Source: Acidobacteriaceae bacterium
GTDB lineage: Bacteria > Acidobacteriota > Terriglobia > Terriglobales > Acidobacteriaceae
Direction: 5' to 3'
Assembly: GCA_009781125.1 (NCBI GenBank)
Contig: WQYS01000025.1
Span: 1-14,366 of the forward strand
Length of the DNA: 14,366 nt
Under the pieces are notes generated by a model. That model saw only the letters and a program-made list of their open reading frames with translations. It was not told where the DNA came from and did not search any database. Shown one piece after another: positions 1 through 5,699 of the stretch; position 1 is the first letter of the stretch; the number at the start of each line of letters is the position of its first letter. The position numbers were made by a program, and so were the translations under genes.

Positions 1-496
1 CTACGTTCGATCCGGTCGAAACAACGATGGCGCCGGTCAGCGGAACCGTCTGCGCCAGCGAGATGGCCACGTCGCCGGTTCCCGGCGGAAGGTCGAGGAC
101 GAGGAAGTCCAGCTCGCCCCACTCCACCTGATGCAGAAACTGGCGGATGATCTGATGCAGCATCGGTCCACGCATGACCAGCGGCTTGTCACCGGGCGAG
201 ATCAGCCCGATCGACATGAACTTGACTCCATGCGCGAGGATCGGCTCGATACGGTTCTCGCCCACGATGTTCGGCTGACGCGAGACGCCGAGCATGGTCG
301 GAACGTTCGGCCCGTAGATATCGGCGTCCAGCAGGCCGGTCTTATAGCCCTGCTTCGCCAGCGCGATAGCCAGGTTGACGGCCACGGTGGTTTTGCCCAC
401 GCCGCCCTTTCCGCTGCCGATCGCAACGATGTGTGCCACTCCGGGCAGAGGCTGCGGACCTTGCTGATTTTGCGGCGCTGCTCCCATGTGTCCCAT
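1..496 (-). CDS. mrp: Mrp/NBP35-type P-loop ATPase, Fe-S cluster carrier (3' end outside window)
   Basis: Mrp/ApbC proteins are cytoplasmic ATPases that hold and transfer iron-sulfur clusters to apoproteins. Reading the minus strand from the ATG at 496 gives 165 residues before the window ends. The deviant Walker A loop GSGKGGVGKTT lies at about residues 27-37, followed by DADIYGPN (57-64) and the Walker B/switch segment LDLPPGTGD (134-142), which are hallmarks of the Mrp/MinD family. The start is supported by AGGAG about seven bases upstream, on the complement of roughly 503-508. The P-loop lies only about 27 residues from the start, so the N-terminal MIP18/DUF59 domain of many bacterial Mrp proteins is absent. 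The C-terminal part, with the expected CxxC cluster ligands, is not visible. It lies 35 bases downstream of the thioesterase gene on the same strand, so the two are probably cotranscribed. The family is secure; the cluster-carrier role is from family knowledge. Confidence 0.9.
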   Translation of the reverse strand, partial: MGHMGAAPQNQQGPQPLPGVAHIVAIGSGKGGVGKTTVAVNLAIALAKQGYKTGLLDADIYGPNVPTMLGVSRQPNIVGENRIEPILAHGVKFMSIGLISPGDKPLVMRGPMLHQIIRQFLHQVEWGELDFLVLDLPPGTGDVAISLAQTVPLTGAIVVSTGSNV

Positions 497-531
497 AAAT
501 AATCTCCTGGTTCTATTTTCTCGCGGTGGGA

Positions 532-1089
532 CTAGACGTGCCACTCGGGAGGCAGAGCGGCGCGCAGTTCGCGCGAGCGCTGCACCTCTACCGCGCGCAG
601 CTCGCGGCGGCGGCCCGCGTCGGCGTAGCGGCGTCTCTGATGACCGGTCTCCGGCATAATCTGCGGAACGGCGATGCTCTTGCCATTCTTATCCACGGCG
701 ACAAAGGTGATGTAGGCGCTGGAGACATGGCGCAGCTTCTGCTCGCGCACGTCCTCGACCATCACCCGCACGCCGACCTCCATGGAGGTTCTGAAGGCCC
801 GATTCACGCTGGCTTTGAGGATCAGCAGCTCGCCCACTCTGACCGGCGAGACAAAGTCCAGATGGTCCATCGAGGCCGTAACCACATGGGCGCGGGCGTG
901 ACGGCTGGCCGCCATCGCTCCGCAGAGATCGATGTACTGCATCAATCTGCCGCCGAAGAGATTTCCCATGGAGTTGGCGTCCGACGGCATAATAATCTCC
1001 GAGCGCTCGGACTGCGACTCGGCCACGGTTCTGGTTGCGATCTGGTTATCGGTATTGTTATCCACAAGTTCAGTGTAATAAATTGCCAT
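532..1089 (-). CDS. Acyl-CoA thioesterase, hotdog fold (YciA/BACH type)
   Basis: This cytoplasmic enzyme hydrolyses acyl-CoA to free acid and CoA. The 185-residue product carries the family signature ERSEIIMPSDANSMGN followed by LFGGRLMQYIDLCG (about residues 28-56), with the conserved Asn and Asp of the hotdog active-site helix, then MDHLDFVSPVRVGE in the next strand. One hotdog domain is present, ending near residue 148. The last 35 residues are arginine-rich and look like a poorly conserved tail. The reading frame stays open upstream to about 1176, but the ATG at 1089 is preferred: it begins just before the conserved region and has GAGAG about six bases upstream. It precedes mrp and is divergent from cyaY. 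Chain-length preference cannot be read from the sequence. Confidence 0.9.
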   Translation of the reverse strand: MAIYYTELVDNNTDNQIATRTVAESQSERSEIIMPSDANSMGNLFGGRLMQYIDLCGAMAASRHARAHVVTASMDHLDFVSPVRVGELLILKASVNRAFRTSMEVGVRVMVEDVREQKLRHVSSAYITFVAVDKNGKSIAVPQIMPETGHQRRRYADAGRRRELRAVEVQRSRELRAALPPEWHV

Positions 1090-1230
1090 CGGATTCTCTC
1101 GGAGCAGTAGATGTTTCGATGAGCGAGAACGATCCCTCCTACACCTTGTTTGAATGAAAAGGCGGCAGGATGACAAAGAAGAAGAGGGCTGCTATGTGAG
1201 AAATGCAGGTTAGCTCCCCGGCGCAGACGC

Positions 1231-1242
1231 TACACTGTTTCC
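1231..1242 (+). promoter_or_regulatory. Predicted leaderless -10 element of cyaY
   Basis: TACACT at 1231-1236 is a good -10-like hexamer and is followed by exactly six bases before the ATG at 1243. No Shine-Dalgarno sequence lies before this ATG and I see no convincing -35 box. Transcription would start at or next to the start codon. The same layout recurs at other genes in the window. Inferred, not demonstrated. Confidence 0.5.
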
Positions 1243-1578
1243 ATGCTTGATGAATCCGCCTTCCGCCGCGAATCCTATGACGCGCTCGAAAGCCTGAAGC
1301 AAGTCCTCATCCGCACCGAAGAGCGGACGCCCATCTTCGAGACCGAAGAGAAGGGCGGTGTTCTGAACGTGCTCTTTGAAGACGATGACAGATTTGTCTT
1401 TACGCCCAACACGCCCGTGCGCCAGATATGGATCTCGGCACTCTCGACCAGCTACAAGCTCGAATGGTCCGAGCCGGAAAAGGCGTTCATCCTGCCGAAG
1501 ACCGGCGAGAAACTGCAACCCCTTACCGAGCGGCTCCTGCGCGAGCGCCTGAGCGATCCATCCATCACCCTCTGCTGA
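1243..1578 (+). CDS. cyaY: Frataxin-like iron donor protein CyaY
   Basis: Frataxin/CyaY binds iron on an acidic helix-strand surface and tunes cysteine-desulfurase-driven Fe-S cluster assembly in the cytoplasm. The 111-residue protein is close to the usual 105-110. It has an N-terminal acidic helix (residues 1-26, many Asp/Glu), strand GGVLNVLFED (38-47), and the hallmark segment FVFTPNTPVRQIWISA (51-66). This matches the frataxin pattern of a short strand, a Pro-containing turn, then Q-[IV]-W-[IL]; LEW follows at 73-75 and a C-terminal helix at about 92-103. The assignment comes from recognising this pattern rather than from a search. The gene leads a unit with the glycosyltransferase 9 bases downstream. 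No Shine-Dalgarno is visible. The nearby mrp gene, divergent and also Fe-S related, gives mild contextual support. Confidence 0.8.
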   Translation: MLDESAFRRESYDALESLKQVLIRTEERTPIFETEEKGGVLNVLFEDDDRFVFTPNTPVRQIWISALSTSYKLEWSEPEKAFILPKTGEKLQPLTERLLRERLSDPSITLC

Positions 1579-1587
1579 ATTTTGAAG

Positions 1588-2373
1588 ATGCCCATTCCAA
1601 AGACCCTGTCCGTAGCCATGATTGCCATGAACGAGGAGGCGAATCTGCCCCGCACCCTCGCCAGCGTTCGCTGGGCCGATGAGATCGTCGTCGTCGACTC
1701 CGGCTCCAGAGACCGCACTCTCGAGATCGCTCAGTCCTTCGGAGCCAAGACGAGCTATCACGACTTCGGCGGACACGGCGAGCAGAAGAATGTCGCTCTC
1801 GACCTGTGTACCTGCGACTGGATTCTGCTGCTCGATGCCGACGAGGTGCTCACGCCCGGCTTGCAGGCGGAGATTCGCGCCGTCCTCAGCGGCGAGCCGA
1901 AGTATGACGCCTACTGGATTCCACGGCTCAATCTGATCTTTGGCCGCTGGATCCGGCATGGAGGATTTTATCCGGACCACAAGCTGCGTCTTTTTAAGCG
2001 TGGCACGGCCCGGCTGAGCGAAGGCGTCGGCCCGCACTCGACTCCGCAGTTCGACGGCCCCAAAGGCAGGCTGAAGCACGACATGCTGCACTACGCCTAT
2101 CCCAGCCTGAGCATCTACCTCGAACACATGAACCGCTACAGCTCCGAGATTGCCCAGCTTCTGTATGCAAAGGGACGCACCAGCAAATCCATCTTTGCCC
2201 TGCTGTGGAATGCGGTGGCCAATCCGGCGGCTACGTTTGTCTATAACTATTTTTTCCGGCTGGGATTTCTGGATGGCCGCGAAGGCCTGCTGCTGCACCT
2301 GAACCACTCGGTATACATCCACTGGAAGTTCATAAAAGCATGGTGGCTGACGCAGGGGAAGGACTCTGACTAG
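1588..2373 (+). CDS. Family 2 glycosyltransferase, WaaE/KdtX-like
   Basis: This is a GT-A fold glycosyltransferase transferring a sugar from a nucleotide donor, probably to lipopolysaccharide core or another surface glycan at the inner face of the membrane. Visible features are the N-terminal strand SVAMIAMNEEANLPRTL, the nucleotide-binding VVVDSGSRDRT (about residues 34-44 from this start), and the metal-binding LLLDADEVLTP with the DxD-type Asp pair near 83-85. The C-terminal half has RLFKRG, GPHST and an aromatic, amphipathic end. Length (261 residues) suits the WaaE-like group. The start could be TTG at 1582 or ATG at 1588. Neither has a clear Shine-Dalgarno, and I prefer ATG. It follows cyaY by 9 bases and is likely cotranscribed, although the two functions have no obvious link. 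The stop codon lies in the edge of the inverted-repeat element that follows. The exact acceptor is unknown. Confidence 0.88.
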   Translation: MPIPKTLSVAMIAMNEEANLPRTLASVRWADEIVVVDSGSRDRTLEIAQSFGAKTSYHDFGGHGEQKNVALDLCTCDWILLLDADEVLTPGLQAEIRAVLSGEPKYDAYWIPRLNLIFGRWIRHGGFYPDHKLRLFKRGTARLSEGVGPHSTPQFDGPKGRLKHDMLHYAYPSLSIYLEHMNRYSSEIAQLLYAKGRTSKSIFALLWNAVANPAATFVYNYFFRLGFLDGREGLLLHLNHSVYIHWKFIKAWWLTQGKDSD

Positions 2374-2613
2374 AGTCTGTTGATATTTGCAGTAGAGCTG
2401 ATCCATCTTCGAGTTGTCATCCTGAGCGTAGCGAAGGACCCCCGTATTTTTCTTCCTTGACTTCAGTGTCGTCAGGAAAAGCAATAACGTTCCAACCTAG
2501 CACTTTCCACGAAGTTCTTCGCCACTCCAGGCAAAATGCGGGGGTCCTTCACTTCGTTCAGGATGACGGCATCATGGGATGCCACGGCTCAACGGCAAAT
2601 ATCAAATGCTCTA
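2371..2613. repeat. Nested inverted-repeat element, MITE-like
   Basis: An 11-base outer arm TTGATATTTGC (2380-2390) is exactly matched in inverted orientation at 2595-2605, and flanking TAGAG/CTCTA bases extend the arms to about 20 bases with a small gap. Inside these, 2416-2450 and 2533-2567 form a second inverted pair, 35 bases long with 31 matches, built on the core CATCCTGANCGNAG and GAAGGACCCCCG. The spacing between outer and inner arms is 25 bases on the left and 27 on the right, so the structure is nearly symmetric. The inner core resembles repeats I associate with acidobacterial intergenic regions. No protein is encoded. It may be a non-autonomous mobile element or a double REP unit, and could terminate transcription from the glycosyltransferase gene. 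Confidence 0.75.
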
Positions 2614-2633
2614 AGACAATCAGACACCGTTGA

Positions 2634-2648
2634 TATACTTAACACTTG
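2634..2648 (+). promoter_or_regulatory. Predicted leaderless -10 element of the B12-binding subunit gene
   Basis: TATACT at 2634-2639 is a strong -10-like hexamer. It is six bases before a TTG (2646) and nine bases before the ATG at 2649 that directly follows it. No Shine-Dalgarno is present, so translation probably begins at or very near the mRNA 5' end. It lies just outside the MITE-like repeat. No clear -35 box is seen. Confidence 0.5.
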
Positions 2649-3059
2649 ATGCCACCGATTCGCGTTCTTCTCGCCAAGCCTGGCCTGGACGGCCATGACC
2701 GTGGAGCTAAAGTTGTTGCGCGCGCGCTGCGCGACGCCGGCATGGAGGTCGTCTACACCGGCCTGCGCCAGACACCTGAGATGATTGTCTCCGCCGCCGT
2801 ACAGGAGGACGTTGACTGCATCGGCCTGTCGATCCTCTCCGGCGCGCACAACGTCATCGTTCCGCGCATCGCCGCGCTGCTCGGCGAGCAGAAGGCCGGC
2901 GACATCCTGCTCGTGGTCGGCGGAACCATCCCCAACGAAGACGTGCCGCGCTTGAAAGATAGCGGCGTTGCGGCGATCTTCGGACCCGGAACGCCTCTGG
3001 AGACTACGGTCCAGTTCATACGCGAGAACGTCAAGCCGCGCAAGATGCTTGTCAGCTAA
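2649..3059 (+). CDS. Stand-alone cobalamin-binding subunit of a methylmalonyl-CoA mutase-type enzyme
   Basis: This is a 136-residue B12-binding domain with no catalytic barrel attached. In the split methylmalonyl-CoA mutase family such a small subunit carries adenosylcobalamin for a separately encoded large subunit that interconverts methylmalonyl-CoA and succinyl-CoA or related acyl-CoA isomers. The motif DGHDRG (residues 14-19) supplies the D-x-H-x-x-G cobalt-ligand signature. It is preceded by VLLAKPGL and followed by SILSGAH and VVGGTIP, the other strand-loop elements that clasp the cofactor tail. Length and composition match the mutase C-terminal domain. ATG at 2649 is preferred over the adjacent TTG at 2646. 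No mutase large subunit, MeaB-like GTPase or epimerase is in the window, so the partner must lie elsewhere. The gene converges with the YbgC-like gene, 18 bases apart. Confidence 0.88.
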   Translation: MPPIRVLLAKPGLDGHDRGAKVVARALRDAGMEVVYTGLRQTPEMIVSAAVQEDVDCIGLSILSGAHNVIVPRIAALLGEQKAGDILLVVGGTIPNEDVPRLKDSGVAAIFGPGTPLETTVQFIRENVKPRKMLVS

Positions 3060-3077
3060 TCGCCCCGCCGTAGTAGC

Positions 3078-3512
3078 TTATGAGACGACCGCGGCAAACC
3101 GTTTCGCATACTTTGCGGGCAGCGGACGCCGCTTCATCGCTCGATCCACTACCACGTGCTTCGTCTCGCCTTCGCACAGCACGAGATCGTCGGCGCAGCG
3201 GATGACTCGGTAACCAAAATGCACGATTGGGCCTCTGGCGGCAAGCAGACGGGTCTCGATCACGATGTCGTCGTCATAGCGGGCAGGCGCGCGGTACCTC
3301 GCCGACGCCTCGACCACGGCGATGCCAAGCCCGTCCTCCGACTCCATCTCCTTGTAGCTGAAGCCGAGCGAGCGCATGAAATCCACGCGCCCAACCTCGA
3401 ACCACACCAGGTAATTCGCGTGATAGACAACGCCCATCTGGTCGGTTTCGGCGTAACGGACGCGCACGTGGGACTGGCTGACGGCGGGACCTGCGGCAAC
3501 GGCTTTGCTCAT
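3078..3512 (-). CDS. YbgC/4-hydroxybenzoyl-CoA thioesterase-family acyl-CoA thioesterase
   Basis: This is a single hotdog-fold thioesterase of 144 residues, the usual family size, predicted to hydrolyse a short-chain or aromatic acyl-CoA in the cytoplasm. The N-terminal signature VRYAETDQMGVVYHANYLVW, followed by FEVGR, contains the catalytic Asp of the Y-x-x-T-D-x-M-G motif, the His-Ala-Asn-Tyr turn and the helix Glu-x-x-Arg. A second acidic region (SEDGLGIAVVE) and YRAPARYDD follow. YbgC of E. coli is linked to the Tol-Pal system, but no tol or pal gene is visible here, so I do not use that symbol. It lies 29 bases downstream of the crotonase gene on the same strand. It has no Shine-Dalgarno; a TAGACT hexamer six bases upstream of the ATG suggests its own leaderless promoter. 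Confidence 0.88.
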   Translation of the reverse strand: MSKAVAAGPAVSQSHVRVRYAETDQMGVVYHANYLVWFEVGRVDFMRSLGFSYKEMESEDGLGIAVVEASARYRAPARYDDDIVIETRLLAARGPIVHFGYRVIRCADDLVLCEGETKHVVVDRAMKRRPLPAKYAKRFAAVVS

Positions 3513-3524
3513 GGATTCAGTCTA
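3513..3524 (-). promoter_or_regulatory. Predicted leaderless -10 element of the YbgC-like gene
   Basis: On the minus strand TAGACT (plus 3519-3524) is followed by six bases, GAATCC, and then the ATG ending at 3510. There is no Shine-Dalgarno. The hexamer is a weaker match to TATAAT than the others in this window. It lies within a three-copy 10-base tandem repeat, so extra copies of the hexamer occur just upstream. Confidence 0.35.
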
Positions 3525-3549
3525 TCGAAGTCTAGCGAAGTCTATCGAG
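3521..3549. repeat. Three-copy 10-base tandem repeat
   Basis: TCTATCGAAG, TCTAGCGAAG and TCTATCGAG(A) follow each other without spacing. The repeat spans the gap between the two minus-strand genes and includes the stop codon of the crotonase gene (3542-3544). The copy nearest the YbgC-like start provides the putative TAGACT promoter hexamer. It probably arose by local slippage. Confidence 0.7.
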
Positions 3550-4327
3550 ACTCCCAGAGCGGCTTTCGTTTTTCCAGAAACGCGGTGATACCCTCTTTGA
3601 AGTCGTGCGTGCTGCGCGCCTCGGCGTTGGCCGACAGCGCGCGTGTAATGGCGGCATCGAGCCAGGCCTTGTTCTGCGCTGCCATTAGCTGCTTGGTGGC
3701 GCGGATGGACTGGGGGCTGTTCGCCTTCAAGCTGTGGCCCACGAAGTGCGCGTGCGCGACCAGTTCGTGCGTGGGGACGACAGCGTTAATCAGTCCGAGC
3801 TTCGCCGCCTCCTCGGCCAGCAGCAGCCTGCCCGTGAGAAGGAGGTCGCGCGCCAGCTTGTCTCCGATCTGCAAGGTGAGAAACGCCGAGACCAGCGCCG
3901 GAACAAAGCCGATCTTCACCTCCGTGAAGCCGAACTTTGCCGCCGGCGAGGCAAAGGTGAGATCGCACAGCATCGCCAGTCCCATGCCTCCGGCAACGGC
4001 TGCGCCGCGCACGATGGCAATCGTCGGCTTAGGAAGTTCGTACAGCGTGCGAAAGAGCCGCGCCATGCGCCGGGCGTCGGCCTCGTGCGCCGATTGCGGT
4101 TGCGAAGCCATTATCTGCAAGTGTTCGAGGTCCAGCCCGGCGCAAAAGACATCGTCCGCTCCGGCCAGCAGCACCACGCGGGCATGGTTGGCAGAGACAG
4201 AGCTTTCCAGCGCCGCCGTCAACTCGTCCTGCATCTGCGGAGTCAGGGCGTTGCGGCGCTCCGGGCGATTGAGCGTGATGGTTCTGATGCCGTCCTCTTC
4301 GTTCACCAGAATCGTCTTGTAGTTCAC
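3542..4327 (-). CDS. Enoyl-CoA hydratase/isomerase (crotonase) family protein, LiuC-like
   Basis: A crotonase-fold enzyme of 261 residues, acting on CoA thioesters in the cytoplasm, most likely a hydratase in fatty-acid or branched-chain amino-acid breakdown. The oxyanion-hole segments FCAGLDL (61-67) and RGAAVAGGMGLAML (107-120) are clear, and Glu136 in TEVKIG corresponds to one of the two catalytic glutamates of rat enoyl-CoA hydratase. The other position (rat Glu144) is a glycine here (residue 116). The pattern TEVKIGFVPALVS resembles methylglutaconyl-CoA hydratase-type proteins, so the exact reaction is uncertain. The frame is open to 4363, but I choose GTG at 4327: it starts the conserved domain and has GGGAG about seven bases upstream. 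It lies between the glycine-zipper lipoprotein gene and the YbgC-like gene on the same strand. Confidence 0.88.
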   Translation of the reverse strand: MNYKTILVNEEDGIRTITLNRPERRNALTPQMQDELTAALESSVSANHARVVLLAGADDVFCAGLDLEHLQIMASQPQSAHEADARRMARLFRTLYELPKPTIAIVRGAAVAGGMGLAMLCDLTFASPAAKFGFTEVKIGFVPALVSAFLTLQIGDKLARDLLLTGRLLLAEEAAKLGLINAVVPTHELVAHAHFVGHSLKANSPQSIRATKQLMAAQNKAWLDAAITRALSANAEARSTHDFKEGITAFLEKRKPLWESR

Positions 4328-4399
4328 GTCTGCTCCCGCGGCTGAGTGGTTTAGATGGCACAAAAAGCGGGAGCGGCCAGGCCGGTCTCCGGACAGGCT

Positions 4400-5245
4400 C
4401 TATGGACGGACGCTGTCGGGGCCTTCGCCTGGCTGGCGAGTGATCGTGAGCGGCCTCTGCAAACTGAAGGCAATGACAGACTCGGATGGAATCACGATGT
4501 CCTTGTTTCCCGTCAAACCGGCACCGGCCGTACCTGCGCCAGCGCCAGCCAGAGCGCCGATGGCAGCTCCCTTGCCGTGTCCGGCGATGCCGCCGATCAG
4601 CGCGCCGACACCGGTGCCGCCGCCGATCAGCGCCGCGCTGCGCTTGCCTTTGCCCGACTCCTGCTTCAAGTAGGCGCTGGTGGTCACGGGCTGGCCGCCG
4701 ATGCGGTTTACCTGAATGGCCAAGTCTCCCTCGCCCTTGAACCTGCCCCGCCCCTTCGCGGCAACGACTGTGCCCCGGACCGGCGTTCCCCGGCGGAAGA
4801 CCACGGTGCCGTTCCTCGTCGAGAGCGCCGAGGCCAGCGTTCCTGAGAAGGGATCGCCAACGTTGTTATGCTTCGCGCTGATCTGCTGTGTCAGCACGAC
4901 CGACACTCTCGCTCCTGACGGGATCGTCAGCGTGATGGGCTGCGACGGTGGAGGCGGAGTCTGAGGGGCTGGAGCCTCAGCTACCGAAGCTGGTTCTGGC
5001 TCTCCGGCTGGCGCTGGAGCCGGTGCTGCCGCTGGCGCAGGCGCAGGTTGCACCTGAACAGGCACGGCAGCAGGTTGACTCGGCGGCGCGGGCGCTGCTG
5101 CCTGCTGCGCTGAAGGCTGTCCGGATTGTCCGGCAACATTACCAGCAGCAGCGGACGGCGAAGACCTCCTGCAACCGCCGCTAAAGATCACAAACAAAGA
5201 AACGACCGCAGCCAAAGAAAGAGTAGAAAACTGTTTTATATGCAT
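4400..5245 (-). CDS. Putative lipoprotein with Pro/Ala-rich linker and glycine-zipper region
   Basis: The 281-residue product begins with a lipoprotein signal peptide: a hydrophobic segment at 9-22 and a lipobox-like end FSGGC, with Cys25 as the predicted lipidated residue. Residues 26-103 are a low-complexity linker dominated by Pro, Ala and Gln. Residues 104-195 form a compact domain beginning ITLTIPSGARVSVVLTQQIS, likely beta-rich. Residues 203-247 (LIGGGTGVGALIGGIAGHGK onward) are a glycine zipper, a membrane-associating motif of many envelope proteins. The start has GGAGG seven bases upstream of the ATG. This suggests an envelope-anchored protein of unknown function, perhaps reaching through the periplasm by means of the linker. 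It is the first of three minus-strand genes, 72 bases ahead of the crotonase gene. Gene identity beyond this architecture is not recognised. Confidence 0.82.
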   Translation of the reverse strand: MHIKQFSTLSLAAVVSLFVIFSGGCRRSSPSAAAGNVAGQSGQPSAQQAAAPAPPSQPAAVPVQVQPAPAPAAAPAPAPAGEPEPASVAEAPAPQTPPPPSQPITLTIPSGARVSVVLTQQISAKHNNVGDPFSGTLASALSTRNGTVVFRRGTPVRGTVVAAKGRGRFKGEGDLAIQVNRIGGQPVTTSAYLKQESGKGKRSAALIGGGTGVGALIGGIAGHGKGAAIGALAGAGAGTAGAGLTGNKDIVIPSESVIAFSLQRPLTITRQPGEGPDSVRP

Positions 5246-5291
5246 GTCCCATCCTCCGGAACCGTTTCATACGTTATAGATTCTGGCTCCG

Positions 5292-5311
5292 TACAAAGGA
5301 TTCCCTTTGTA
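5292..5311. promoter_or_regulatory. Perfect inverted repeat upstream of the glycine-zipper lipoprotein gene
   Basis: TACAAAGG (5292-5299) and CCTTTGTA (5304-5311) are exact inverted copies separated by four bases. The site lies in the divergent region between the lipoprotein gene and the toxin gene, just upstream of TATAAC (complement of 5273-5278), a possible -10 for the lipoprotein gene. It could be a repressor site or a small hairpin. Function is not shown. Confidence 0.5.
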
Positions 5312-5360
5312 TAGAGCCTCTTTCCACAGCGCTGGTTGCTCTGAAGCATATTTGTAATGG

Positions 5361-5396
5361 TTGCCTCCATAATTTATTTGGGGGTACAATAAATTT
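5361..5396 (+). promoter_or_regulatory. Predicted leaderless promoter with overlapping operator for the toxin-antitoxin pair
   Basis: TTGCCT (5361-5366) and TACAAT (5385-5390), 18 bases apart, form a plausible -35/-10 pair. The hexamer ends six bases before the toxin ATG at 5397, and there is no Shine-Dalgarno, so the mRNA should be leaderless. Overlapping it is an exact 8-base inverted repeat, AATTTATT (5371-5378) and AATAAATT (5388-5395), spanning the -10 box and transcription start. That is a suitable position for autorepression by the antitoxin or the toxin-antitoxin complex. Confidence 0.6.
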
Positions 5397-5699
5397 ATGC
5401 GCACGGTTGTTGAAACTCCCGCGTTCCAAAAGCAGGCCGAAGCGGTATGGAGTCAGGAGGAGCGCTATGCCTTCATCGATTGGATCGCCGCCAACCCGGA
5501 TGCAGGAGAGGTGATTCCCGGTGCCGACGGTGCACGCAAGGTACGATGGGCGCGTTCAGGAATGGGCAAGCGGGGCGGAGTTCGCGTAATTTATTTCCAC
5601 CTGGTCGAGGATGAGATGGTGTTGCTGGTCATGGTCTACACCAAAACTGCGCGTGACGACGTGAGGGTCAAAGAAATCAAGCGGAGCGTGAAATCATGA
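5397..5699 (+). CDS. RelE/HigB-like toxin of a type II toxin-antitoxin pair
   Basis: RelE/ParE-superfamily toxins are small basic proteins; most cleave mRNA on the ribosome, some poison gyrase. The 100-residue product has the typical plan: an N-terminal strand and helix (TPAFQKQAEAVWSQEERY), then PDAGEVIPGADGARKVRW, then GMGKRGGVRVIYFHL and a final strand VLLVMVYTK. The Lys/Arg-rich turn GKRGGVRVIYF is characteristic of the HigB/RelE subgroup. The start codon lies right after a promoter-like sequence with no Shine-Dalgarno. The stop overlaps the antitoxin start in ATGA, so translation is coupled. The toxin gene is first, the reverse of relBE but like higBA. Activity on mRNA is inferred from the family. 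Confidence 0.85.
   Translation: MRTVVETPAFQKQAEAVWSQEERYAFIDWIAANPDAGEVIPGADGARKVRWARSGMGKRGGVRVIYFHLVEDEMVLLVMVYTKTARDDVRVKEIKRSVKS

Noticed and set aside
526..1110. Plus-strand open frame of 194 codons
   Set aside because: Antisense to the thioesterase gene; no recognisable motif.
1162..1190. Possible third copy of the CATCCTG repeat, seen as CAGGATGACA
   Set aside because: Only about ten bases match the repeat arm and no inverted partner is present, so it cannot be told from chance or a decayed fragment.
1210..2484. Long minus-strand open frame of 424 codons
   Set aside because: It lies antisense to cyaY and the glycosyltransferase gene, both of which carry recognisable domains. Its N-terminus reads through the repeat element and shows no family motifs, as expected of a shadow frame in G+C-rich coding DNA.
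2416..2567. Possible CRISPR array from the repeated CATCCTGA motif
   Set aside because: Only two copies, in inverted orientation, with no regular spacers and no cas genes.
3156..4322. Plus-strand open frame of 388 codons
   Set aside because: Antisense to the YbgC-like and crotonase genes; composition rich in Ser, Ala and Arg with no domain.
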